Below are positions 7,513 to 15,175 of a stretch of 64,000 nucleotides of DNA, piece by piece. The notes under the pieces are model-generated. The model saw only the letters and a program-made list of their open reading frames with translations, was not told the DNA's origin and did not search any database. This DNA comes from Caviibacter abscessus (GTDB lineage: Bacteria; Fusobacteriota; Fusobacteriia; Fusobacteriales; Leptotrichiaceae). The DNA lies in assembly GCF_001517835.1 (NCBI RefSeq), contig NZ_LOQG01000027.1, positions 1-64,000 of the forward strand, in the 5' to 3' direction. The position numbers and the translations under genes are program-made. Numbering within the stretch: position 1 is the stretch's first letter; the number at the start of each line of letters is the position of its first letter.

Positions 7513-7543
7513 GCATATTCAATTTGAGTATGCTCTTTATTTT
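7513..7543 (+). terminator. Probable terminator after the orphan pair
   Basis: GCATATTC (7513-7520) and GAGTATGC (7526-7533) form an 8-bp stem with a 5-base loop, followed by a T-rich stretch. The rest of 7407-7587 holds only AT-rich DNA with no gene that I can support. Confidence 0.55.
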
Positions 7544-7587
7544 AAATTATCAATTTTTTTATTTATTCTTTAAATTTTTTTTGTTAT

Positions 7588-7617
7588 AAAAAAAAACGAT
7601 TGGATTTCTTCCAATCG
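7588..7617 (-). terminator. Terminator of the rpmH-mnmE operon
   Basis: On the minus strand, CGATTGGA and TCCAATCG form a perfect 8-bp stem with a 5-base loop, followed by a run of at least nine T, immediately after the mnmE stop. Confidence 0.9.
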
Positions 7618-7630
7618 AATAAATTTCATA

Positions 7631-8998
7631 TTATTTTCCTACACAAAAATTTGAAAAAATGTGATCAAGTATGTCTTCATTAGTTATTTCTCCTGTTATT
7701 TCGGATAAACAATCAAGAGCTTCTTTTAAATCAACTGATATTAAATCAAGTGGAAATCCATTTTCAATAGTAAAAAACATATTTTCTATAGATTTTTTTG
7801 TCTTTTCTAAAGCTGTTTTGTGTCTAATATTTGTTATTATTTGTGATCCACTGATATCTTTAATATCATTTTCATAGATATATTTATATAAAGTATTTTC
7901 CATTTCAGTTATACCTATATTTTTCATAGCTGATATTTCTATTACTTTTTCACTTTCAAATGATACAACATCTATTTTTCTATCTAAATCTATTTTATTT
8001 AATATATATATTACGTTTTTCTCTTCTTTTTTTATAAATTCTATTATCTCAATATCTTCTTCTTTAAGCTCGTTTGAACTATCAAGTATCATAAGTACTA
8101 AATCTGCTTTTTTTATTATCTCTTTAGATTTATTTACCCCAATATTTTCAACAATATCGTCTGTTTTTCTTATTCCGGCTGTATCAACTAATATTAATGG
8201 GTAACCTTTTAAATTAATAACTTCCTCTATTGTATCTCTTGTTGTACCTGCAACATTTGTTACAATTGCTCTTTCTTCTCGAAGTAAAGCATTAAGAAGT
8301 GTTGATTTTCCTACATTAGGTCTTCCTATAATTGCAGTTTTTATTCCTTCTTTTATTTTTTTTCCTTTATCATAACTTTCGATAAGCTCAGTTGCTTTTT
8401 TAAGAACATCTTTTAATCTTTCTATAAGTTTTTCAGGTATAGGATCATCAATTCCCTCTTCTGGATAATCTAGTACAACATTTATATGTGCTGCAATATC
8501 CATAAGAGTTTTTTTGAAATCATTTATTAATACTTTTAAATCTCCTCTTAACTGATCCATAGAAATTTCTAAAGATTTTTCAGTTTTTCCTTTGATTAAA
8601 TCAATTATTGCCTCTGCTTGAGATAAATCAATTCTTCCGTTCATAAATGCTCTTTTTGTAAATTCTCCAGCTTGAGCATGCCTTGCTCCATTTTTTAAAA
8701 CAACTTCAAGAACTTTTCTAGTTATTAAATAGCCTCCATGACAGTTAATTTCAACAACGTCTTCACAAGTATATGAACTTGGTCCTTTCATTTTAACTAC
8801 CATAACTTCATCAATTATTTTTTCGTTATCATAAATATGACCATACTTAAAAAAATATGGTCTTATTTCTTTATTTTTATTATTTGCCTTAAAAATTTTA
8901 TCTAAAATTTCAAAAGATTTATCTCCAGAAATTCTAATTATTCCAATTCCGCCTTCTCCATTAGCTGTTGCTATTGCAGCAATTGTATCAAATAACAT
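7631..8998 (-). CDS. mnmE: tRNA modification GTPase MnmE
   Basis: 455-residue GTPase that works with MnmG to make the (carboxymethyl)aminomethyl group at wobble U34 of certain tRNAs. It has an N-terminal folate-binding domain, a G domain with P-loop GRPNVGKST (about residue 225), DTAGI and NKID, and the C-terminal CVGK containing the conserved cysteine. It closes the rpmH-rnpA-yidD-yidC-jag-mnmE operon, a classical oriC-linked arrangement, and is followed by a terminator. MnmG is not in the window. Confidence 0.97.
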   Translation of the reverse strand: MLFDTIAAIATANGEGGIGIIRISGDKSFEILDKIFKANNKNKEIRPYFFKYGHIYDNEKIIDEVMVVKMKGPSSYTCEDVVEINCHGGYLITRKVLEVVLKNGARHAQAGEFTKRAFMNGRIDLSQAEAIIDLIKGKTEKSLEISMDQLRGDLKVLINDFKKTLMDIAAHINVVLDYPEEGIDDPIPEKLIERLKDVLKKATELIESYDKGKKIKEGIKTAIIGRPNVGKSTLLNALLREERAIVTNVAGTTRDTIEEVINLKGYPLILVDTAGIRKTDDIVENIGVNKSKEIIKKADLVLMILDSSNELKEEDIEIIEFIKKEEKNVIYILNKIDLDRKIDVVSFESEKVIEISAMKNIGITEMENTLYKYIYENDIKDISGSQIITNIRHKTALEKTKKSIENMFFTIENGFPLDLISVDLKEALDCLSEITGEITNEDILDHIFSNFCVGK

Positions 8999-9000
8999 TA

Positions 9001-9714
9001 CTATCTCTCTTTATTTTCATTATATTTTATTACTAAAAATCTTTTGGGTTCTTCTCCATGACTTTCTGTTGATAAATTTTCATATTTAGATATTTCTTCG
9101 TGTATAATTCTTCTTTCTTTTGCAGTCATAGAGTGTAATTTATATGAAGTTTTTGTTTCTAGAACTTTTTGTGCTTTTTTATTTGCTAAGTTTCTTAAAG
9201 TTTCTTCTCTTTTGGCTTTGTAATTATTTGCATCTATAAATACTTTATAATTCTTTAATTCTTTTAATGAATTGATTAAATATTCAAGTGATGATAAAGC
9301 TTGTCCTTTTTCACCTATTATATATCTTACATCTTTTCCTTCAACATTTATAGTATATTGATTTTTATGATTTGATATTTTCTTTATTTTTATATCTAAA
9401 TTTGTAGCCTTAATAAATTCTTCAAATAATTCTTTTATTTTTTCTTCTATATTTTCAGTTTTAACTTCTTTTGTTTCTACTTTCTTTGCTTTTGCTAACT
9501 TGATTTTTTCCTCTTCAAGTTTTTTTATTTTTTCAAGTTCGCTCTTTTTTAATATAGAAATTTCATATTTACCTTTTATATTTATAAATAAAAAGTTAAA
9601 AGGTCTTTTTATTTCTTTTATAATATAAGTTTCATCATTATTTAATTTAATTGTTCTTTTAACACGGTCGTCTAAATCTTTTTTATTTTTGGCTTGAAGT
9701 ATTATTTTATCCAT
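9001..9714 (-). CDS. jag: Jag/KhpB RNA-binding protein (SpoIIIJ-associated)
   Basis: 237 residues in three parts: a Jag-N domain (residues 1-55), a Lys/Glu-rich linker, then a KH domain with [15 protein letters not shown] (about residue 138) and a C-terminal R3H domain ending in [12 protein letters not shown]. The family (KhpB/EloR) binds RNA and affects cell elongation in streptococci. Its start overlaps the yidC end by 8 bases, and its stop is 2 bases before mnmE. Confidence 0.93.
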   Translation of the reverse strand: MDKIILQAKNKKDLDDRVKRTIKLNNDETYIIKEIKRPFNFLFINIKGKYEISILKKSELEKIKKLEEEKIKLAKAKKVETKEVKTENIEEKIKELFEEFIKATNLDIKIKKISNHKNQYTINVEGKDVRYIIGEKGQALSSLEYLINSLKELKNYKVFIDANNYKAKREETLRNLANKKAQKVLETKTSYKLHSMTAKERRIIHEEISKYENLSTESHGEEPKRFLVIKYNENKER

Positions 9715-10375
9715 TTTGTCTCACTTTCTTAATAACATATAATTGTTGTAAGATAGAAAGTAAAGTATTCACAGCATAATATAAATTAACACCTGATGGC
9801 ATTTTATAAAATATAACTAACATCAATATAGGCATAAAATAAAGCATATTTTGCATTGATTTTTCTGTTTCGCTTCCACCACTTGATTGGTTACCAGACA
9901 TAAGTCTTTGTTGTAAAATCATAAGTCCTGTACTTAATATAGGTAATAAATTTATACTAAATTTTCCAATTGTGTATAAAGCATCTGGCTTTTTCAAATT
10001 AAACCATAAAAAAGTTGCAGTTTCAGGTATTGCACTGCTTATAAAAGTATAATATAGTGCTATAAATATAGGTAATTGTAATAATAAAGGTAAACAACTT
10101 GCAAGAGGATTAACTTGTTCTTCTTGATATAGTTTTGCAGTCATTTCATTTATTTTTGCTTTATCACCTTTATATTTTCTATTTATTTCATCTATCTTAG
10201 GTTGCAGCTCTTTCATTTTTAGCATTGATTTTTCTTGTTTTAGTGTTAATGGAAATAACAAAATTTTAACAATTAATGTTGTTATAATTATAGCTATACC
10301 ATAATTTCCAACAATTGATACTAAATATTTTAATAATGCTAAAACTGCATTTTCAACGAATTGTATTCTAAACAT
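9707..10375 (-). CDS. yidC: Membrane protein insertase YidC (short Oxa1 type)
   Basis: 222-residue Oxa1/YidC insertase that places proteins in the inner membrane. It has five hydrophobic segments and conserved QEKSMLKMKELQPKI and MQNMLYFMPILM. It lacks the large periplasmic P1 domain of proteobacterial YidC, although this organism has an outer membrane. The groove residue that is Arg in most YidC (motif VRLLxxPL) is Lys here (VKILLFPL), a conservative change. No lipobox is evident, unlike SpoIIIJ. The start follows GGAGG. The gene overlaps jag. Confidence 0.95.
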   Translation of the reverse strand: MFRIQFVENAVLALLKYLVSIVGNYGIAIIITTLIVKILLFPLTLKQEKSMLKMKELQPKIDEINRKYKGDKAKINEMTAKLYQEEQVNPLASCLPLLLQLPIFIALYYTFISSAIPETATFLWFNLKKPDALYTIGKFSINLLPILSTGLMILQQRLMSGNQSSGGSETEKSMQNMLYFMPILMLVIFYKMPSGVNLYYAVNTLLSILQQLYVIKKVRQNG

Positions 10376-10385
10376 TTTTCCTCCA

Positions 10386-10592
10386 TTATTTTAAAGGGTC
10401 ATATCCTCCATAAGACCAAGGATTGCACCTTAATATTCTATAAGTCCCCAAGGCTAAGCCTTTGATGATTCCATATTTTTCTATTGCCTGTTTTGTATAT
10501 TCTGAACAAGTTGGATAGTATTTGCAAACTCTAACGTTAGATACTGTTAATTTTTGATATATTTTGATTAGTATTATTAATAAATTTTTCAT
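10386..10592 (-). CDS. yidD: Membrane protein insertion efficiency factor YidD
   Basis: 68 residues, with the family signature CKYYPTCSEYTKQAIEKYG and RCNPWSYGGYDPLK. The N-terminal amphipathic helix is thought to lie on the inner membrane near YidC. Its first 56 bases overlap the end of rnpA in another frame, an arrangement common in this operon. The Shine-Dalgarno is CGGAGTG. Confidence 0.95.
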   Translation of the reverse strand: MKNLLIILIKIYQKLTVSNVRVCKYYPTCSEYTKQAIEKYGIIKGLALGTYRILRCNPWSYGGYDPLK

Positions 10593-10908
10593 ATTTTTTC
10601 ACTCCGTTTAATATATCTTTTTCAAGAACACTATAATTTAATTCATTAAAATCTTCTTTACAATTTTTTGAAGCGATAATAACGTAAGATTTACATATAT
10701 CAAAAAAATTAGGATTATTTCTCACAACTTGTCTGAAAATTCTTTTAATCCTATTTCTTTTAACAGCGTTTCCAACTTTTTTACTTGCAACGACTCCAAC
10801 TTTATTTTCTATTTTATTTGTAATAAATATAATAGTATATTTTGTATAAACTTTTTTACCTTTTGTATATAAAAAGTTAAACTCTTTTTTCTTTTTTAAG
10901 GATTCCAT
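10537..10908 (-). CDS. rnpA: Ribonuclease P protein component
   Basis: 123-residue protein subunit of RNase P that matures tRNA 5' ends. The signature basic helix is present (KVGNAVKRNRIKRIFRQ, about residues 45-61). The C-terminus (last ~18 residues) is encoded in the overlap with yidD and is Asn/Lys-rich. It lies downstream of rpmH, from which it is separated by a terminator-like hairpin. Confidence 0.95.
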   Translation of the reverse strand: MESLKKKKEFNFLYTKGKKVYTKYTIIFITNKIENKVGVVASKKVGNAVKRNRIKRIFRQVVRNNPNFFDICKSYVIIASKNCKEDFNELNYSVLEKDILNGVKKYEKFINNTNQNISKINSI

Positions 10909-10925
10909 ATCTTTACCTATTATTT

Positions 10926-10955
10926 AAAAAATCGGTGTTATTTTTTGAACACCGA
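10926..10955 (-). terminator. Terminator/attenuator between rpmH and rnpA
   Basis: On the minus strand, TCGGTGTT and AACACCGA pair perfectly across an 8-base loop and are followed by six T. It lies just after the rpmH stop, so most transcripts may end after rpmH and only a fraction read into rnpA. Confidence 0.8.
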
Positions 10956-10957
10956 CC

Positions 10958-11092
10958 TTAAGCAGATAGTTTTGCTCTACCTTTTTGTCTTCTTCTTTTT
11001 AAAACGTTACGTCCGCTTTTAGTCTTCATTCTAGATCTAAATCCATGATCCTTTTTTCTTTTTCTATTATTTGGTTGAAATGTTCTTTTCAT
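10958..11092 (-). CDS. rpmH: 50S ribosomal protein L34
   Basis: 44-residue L34: it begins [18 protein letters not shown] and ends GRAKLSA, matching the family through its whole length ([20 protein letters not shown] in the centre). The start is preceded by GAAAGGAAAT. It is the first gene of the operon on the left side of oriC, driven by its own promoter at 11128-11156. Confidence 0.98.
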   Translation of the reverse strand: MKRTFQPNNRKRKKDHGFRSRMKTKSGRNVLKRRRQKGRAKLSA

Positions 11093-11127
11093 TTATATTT
11101 CCTTTCAATTTAGGTTGACTACGATAT

Positions 11128-11156
11128 ATGATATAGGAAATAGATACAAAAGTCAA
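11128..11156 (-). promoter_or_regulatory. Promoter of rpmH
   Basis: On the minus strand, TTGACT (11156-11151), a 17-base spacer and TATCAT (11133-11128), 36 bases before the rpmH ATG. Confidence 0.75.
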
Positions 11157-11159
11157 GGA

Positions 11160-11650
11160 TTTTTAATTGACATATAGATTAGTAAATTTTCATATATTTT
11201 ATATGATTTTGAAAATTATAATTGTTTTCAACATTTAAGCAATATTATATATATTCATTAATTTAATTATTATTATTATTATACATAGTGTAAATGTTAA
11301 AAGCATTAAAAATCGGAACGTTTAATATATTTTTTCTTGTTGATTATTTGTGGAAAAAAATAGTAAAAAAGTGTATAAAAAAATATACACAAGATATTAA
11401 CAGATTTTACAGTATTATTGTTGAAAAATAAAATTATAAAAAAATAAAGTGGAAAACTTTATTGAAATCAAATAGAAATAATGTCTCTTTTTTTGTGGAA
11501 AACTTAAGATTTTAGTTGAAAAGTCTTGAAAATATAGTGAAATCAAATATTTTTCGTGGAAAAATCAGTGGAAAAGTGTAAAAGTTTTTCCCGTTGATAA
11601 AATAAAATTGATATGGTATATTTTAATATAATATTTTTTGAAAGGTAAAA
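11160..11650. other. Probable chromosomal replication origin (oriC) and dnaA leader
   Basis: About 490 bases without genes lie between divergent rpmH and dnaA. They hold five copies of GTGGAAAA (TTTTCCAC on the other strand), at 11349-11357, 11448-11456, 11494-11502, 11555-11563 and 11567-11575. All have the same orientation and match the DnaA-box core. Between and beside them are very AT-rich stretches, including an ATT trinucleotide run at about 11265-11282 that could unwind. Gene direction changes here (minus to the left, plus to the right), as at an origin. Confidence 0.75.
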
Positions 11651-11652
11651 AA

Positions 11653-13035
11653 ATGGAACAAAGTAAGATAGATAGCATATGGAGAGCTACTAAAGGATTT
11701 TATTGTGATAAATTCGGACAAGAAAATTTTTCAATCTTAAATCAAGTTGAATTACATGATGTTATAGATCGTGTTTGTTATTTACATGCCTCTTCTCCAT
11801 ATATAGTAGATGAAATAGAAAAAATGAAAGAAAATTTAAAAGAAGTACTTAATAAGTTATTTATACTTGAAGGATATGAAGTAGATGTAGTGGTAAAAAA
11901 AGAAATATCTATAGATAATAATATGTACGAAGTTGTGAAAGAAAACGATAAAAATGAAACTGAGTCAGAAGAAACAAATCTGACAGCTTCATTAAGACTT
12001 GAAAATTTTGTAGTAGGTCCAAGCAGTAATTATTCATATAATGTGTGTCTTACAGCATTAAATGATAAACCTTTATATAACCCAATATTAATTTTTGGAG
12101 GTTCTGGTTTAGGAAAAACTCATTTGGCACAAGGTGTAGGAAATGAAATATTGGAAAAATTTCCGCATAAAAAAGTAAAGTATTTAACAGCGGAAGAATT
12201 TAATAATGAATATTTATTATCTATTAGAAAAGGTGGATTTAATAATTTTAAAAATAATATAGATTCAGCTGAAAATTTTAGGCAAAAATATAGAAATTTA
12301 GATTTAATAATAATTGATGATATACAATTTTTTGAAAAGGTTTTTGGAAAAGGAGATGGAAGTGTTGAAGAAGAATTTTTCAATACGTTTAATGCTTTAA
12401 TACAAAAAGAAAAACAAATAATATTAATAAGTGATAGAAATCCTAAAGAAATAAAAAATTTATCACAAAGAATAAAAACAAGATTTTTATCAGGAATAAG
12501 TACAGAAATAATGCCACCAAGCTATTCAACGAGAATGGCAATACTTCAAAGTTTTTGTGAAACAAGAAATCAAAAGATAGAAAATACAGTTTTAGAATAT
12601 ATTGCAGAGCATGTTACTGAAAATGTAAGAGAACTTCAAGGAATGTTAAATGCAATAATTGCAAGATCAACTTTATTATCTGAAAGAATAACTATTGATC
12701 TTGTAAAAGATGAAGTTGAAAGAAGAATAGAAGTTGAAAAAGCAAGAATTACAAGTGAAAAAATAGTTGAAGTAACAGCACAGTATTTTAATTTAAGTGA
12801 AGAAGAATTAAAATCTACTAAAAGAAATAAGGAAATATTAAAACCAAGACAAATTGCTATGTATATAATGAAAAAAAGAACAGAAATAACATATAATGCA
12901 ATAGGTAGAATATTTGGAGGAAAAGATCATACAACTGTACTTAATGCCGTAACTAAAATTGAAAAAAGTATGGCAGAAAATGATGAAACTATAAAAAATG
13001 AAATCTCTGAAATTATAAAAAGAATAATGGAGTAA
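11653..13035 (+). CDS. dnaA: Chromosomal replication initiator DnaA
   Basis: 460-residue AAA+ initiator that binds DnaA boxes and opens oriC. Domain I is at 1-85, a variable Glu/Asn-rich linker follows, then Walker A GGSGLGKTH (about residue 150), Walker B IIDDIQFF and the C-terminal helix-turn-helix GGKDHTTVLNAV. ATG 11653 is preferred: GAAAGG lies 8 bases upstream and a TTG five codons earlier falls on the Shine-Dalgarno. It heads the plus-strand operon dnaA-rlbA-recF. Confidence 0.97.
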   Translation: MEQSKIDSIWRATKGFYCDKFGQENFSILNQVELHDVIDRVCYLHASSPYIVDEIEKMKENLKEVLNKLFILEGYEVDVVVKKEISIDNNMYEVVKENDKNETESEETNLTASLRLENFVVGPSSNYSYNVCLTALNDKPLYNPILIFGGSGLGKTHLAQGVGNEILEKFPHKKVKYLTAEEFNNEYLLSIRKGGFNNFKNNIDSAENFRQKYRNLDLIIIDDIQFFEKVFGKGDGSVEEEFFNTFNALIQKEKQIILISDRNPKEIKNLSQRIKTRFLSGISTEIMPPSYSTRMAILQSFCETRNQKIENTVLEYIAEHVTENVRELQGMLNAIIARSTLLSERITIDLVKDEVERRIEVEKARITSEKIVEVTAQYFNLSEEELKSTKRNKEILKPRQIAMYIMKKRTEITYNAIGRIFGGKDHTTVLNAVTKIEKSMAENDETIKNEISEIIKRIME

Positions 13036-13037
13036 TA

Positions 13038-13253
13038 ATGATTATAAAAATAAAAACAGAATATATAAAACTTGATCAGTTACTTAAGTATGCAAATGTT
13101 GTAGAATCTGGAGCAAATGCAAAAGAATATATTTTAAATGGACAAGTTTTGGTTAATAATGAAATTGAAACCAAAAGAGGAAAAAAGCTATATAAAGGTG
13201 ATATTGTTACATTTGAGGGAGAAAAAATAATAATAGACCTAGAAAATGAGTAG
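13038..13253 (+). CDS. rlbA: S4-domain protein RlbA/YaaA
   Basis: 71-residue S4-like RNA-binding protein found between the early dnaA-dnaN genes and recF in many Gram-positive and related genomes. Motifs: KLDQLLKYANVVESGANAKEYILNGQVLVNNE, followed by GDIV. It starts 2 bases after the dnaA stop. The usual neighbour dnaN (beta clamp) is missing from this position. Confidence 0.9.
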   Translation: MIIKIKTEYIKLDQLLKYANVVESGANAKEYILNGQVLVNNEIETKRGKKLYKGDIVTFEGEKIIIDLENE

Positions 13254-13258
13254 ATTAT

Positions 13259-14344
13259 ATGTACTTAGAAGAATTAATGACCCAAAATTATAGAATGCTT
13301 AAATCTGAAAAAATAAAGTTTGATAAGAAAATGAACTTAATTTACGGGAAAAATGCACAAGGTAAAACATCAATAATTGAAGCGATATATTTTATAGCAA
13401 CAGGGAAAAGTTTTAGAACAAAAAAGAATATAGACCAAATAAAGCATCAAGAAAAAAGGATGCTTATTTTTGCTAAAACAAATAAAGGAACTTATTCTTT
13501 AGAATTTAAAAATGATAAAAGAAATTTTTATATTGACAAAAACTTAGTAAAATATACCGATTATATTGGAGAAATACTTTGTGTTTATTTTATACCGGAA
13601 GACATTGAAATAATAACAGGTTCGCCAGTAATTAGGCGAAAATTTTTTAATTATGAAATATCACAAGTTGACAGATTTTATTTGAGAAAAATAATAAATT
13701 TTCAAAAAGTATTAAAAGTCAGAAATAATTTGTTAAAAGAAAAAGATATACAAAACAGTATTTTTGAAATTTATGAAGATAAATTTATTGATTTAGCAGT
13801 TGATATTATTTTATTAAGAAATGAATATATATCACAAATATCTGAAATTTTACAAAAAAAATATAATGAGCTTTTTGACAAAGAAAAAAAGGTAGAAATA
13901 AGATATGAAAGTTTTTATACATTAAAAGAAAATCAAACAAGAGAAGAGATAAAAAAAGAAATAAAAGAAATGATATTAAAAAAAAGACAGATGGAATTAA
14001 ATTATGGATATTCACAAATTGGACCTCAAAAAGATGAATATTCTTTTTATATTGACAATCAAAGGGCAAAATCATTTGCTTCTCAAGGTGAAAAAAAATC
14101 TATAATATTTGCTTTGAAACTTTCTCAAATTGAGTATATACAAAATATGAAAGATGAGAGTCCTATATTTTTAATAGATGATGTTGCATCATATTTTGAT
14201 GAAATTAGAAAAAATAATATTTTACAATATTTTTTCAAAAATGATATACAATGCTTTTTAACTTCCACACAAAAATTTAATATTAATGTGGAAGAAATGA
14301 AAGAGTTTGAAATAAATGAAGGCGAGATTATATATGAAAGCTAA
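13259..14344 (+). CDS. recF: DNA replication and repair protein RecF
   Basis: 361-residue SMC-like ATPase that loads RecA at gaps with RecO and RecR. Walker A is YGKNAQGKTSIIEA (about residue 30), the signature is SQGEKKSIIFALKL, and Walker B is FLIDDVASYFDE. Normal family length. It overlaps the next gene by 11 bases (ATG 14334 within its last codons). Confidence 0.96.
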   Translation: MYLEELMTQNYRMLKSEKIKFDKKMNLIYGKNAQGKTSIIEAIYFIATGKSFRTKKNIDQIKHQEKRMLIFAKTNKGTYSLEFKNDKRNFYIDKNLVKYTDYIGEILCVYFIPEDIEIITGSPVIRRKFFNYEISQVDRFYLRKIINFQKVLKVRNNLLKEKDIQNSIFEIYEDKFIDLAVDIILLRNEYISQISEILQKKYNELFDKEKKVEIRYESFYTLKENQTREEIKKEIKEMILKKRQMELNYGYSQIGPQKDEYSFYIDNQRAKSFASQGEKKSIIFALKLSQIEYIQNMKDESPIFLIDDVASYFDEIRKNNILQYFFKNDIQCFLTSTQKFNINVEEMKEFEINEGEIIYES

Positions 14345-15173
14345 AGCAATTACAATAAAAAATTTTATTGGTAAATATAACATAAGTAGTAAATGGAAAG
14401 AAATAATTGGAGATTTTATTTTTGATTACACTTATTTTTCATATAATAACGGTAATATAAAAATTTATGTAAATGATAATAACGTATATAATCAGTTGAA
14501 TTTATTAAAGCCTATAGTTTTAGAAAAAATAAGAAATAATTTTGAGGTTATTTCTCTTGATATTATTTATGATAAAAAAAGAGTTATTAAAAAGGTAAAT
14601 GTTGAGAAAGTAAATAAAGTAGAATACGATGTAAAAAAAATAAGAAAACTTAAAGAAGAAAAGTATAAAGATATAGAAGATCAAACTTTAAAAAAAATGT
14701 TAATATCAATTACTACATTTAATGAAATAAGGGAAAAAATCTTTGAAAGTAAAGGATATAAAAAATGTGAAGTTTGTAAGGAAAATTTTTTACCTGTTGT
14801 AAATGAAAAAATATGTGTAATATGTAAAAATAAGAAAGAGCAGGAAAAAATAGAACTTGCAAAAGAAAAAATAATAGAACATATATATATAACTGAAGAA
14901 GAAGCAAATAAAGTATATAATATACAAAAAAAAATATATAAAAAAGCATATGATAAAATACTTGATAACTTTTATTTACAAATGATTGAAAAAATTGAGT
15001 TGGAACAATATTCAGATACTGTTGATTTAAGTGAGGAAATAAAAAATTATGTTACTTATTATACTCAAAGTAAAGATAATCAAATACTGTCTATTGCTAC
15101 AACTAAACTTATATCAAGACTAAAGAAAAGTGCTGAAGTTTTATTTCAAAAAGAAATTGATATAAAAGGATAA
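14334..15173 (+). CDS. DUF721 (DciA-like) protein with a C-terminal zinc-ribbon extension
   Basis: 279 residues. The N-terminal ~85 residues match DUF721/DciA (WKEIIGDFIFDYTYFSYNNG with hydrophobic strands), a family that loads the replicative helicase in bacteria lacking DnaC/DnaI. The rest is a long, Lys/Glu-rich helical extension with a CEVC...CVIC four-cysteine knuckle at about residues 144-165, likely binding zinc. Position directly after recF near oriC fits a replication role. ATG 14334 is preferred over 14316 because GAAGGCGAG precedes it. The helicase-loader role is inferred. Confidence 0.7.
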   Translation: MKAKAITIKNFIGKYNISSKWKEIIGDFIFDYTYFSYNNGNIKIYVNDNNVYNQLNLLKPIVLEKIRNNFEVISLDIIYDKKRVIKKVNVEKVNKVEYDVKKIRKLKEEKYKDIEDQTLKKMLISITTFNEIREKIFESKGYKKCEVCKENFLPVVNEKICVICKNKKEQEKIELAKEKIIEHIYITEEEANKVYNIQKKIYKKAYDKILDNFYLQMIEKIELEQYSDTVDLSEEIKNYVTYYTQSKDNQILSIATTKLISRLKKSAEVLFQKEIDIKG

Positions 15174-15175
15174 TT

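Noticed and set aside
11265-11282. ATT trinucleotide run as a contingency repeat
   Set aside because: It lies in the AT-rich origin region, not in a promoter spacer or reading frame, so it fits DNA unwinding or chance better than phase variation.
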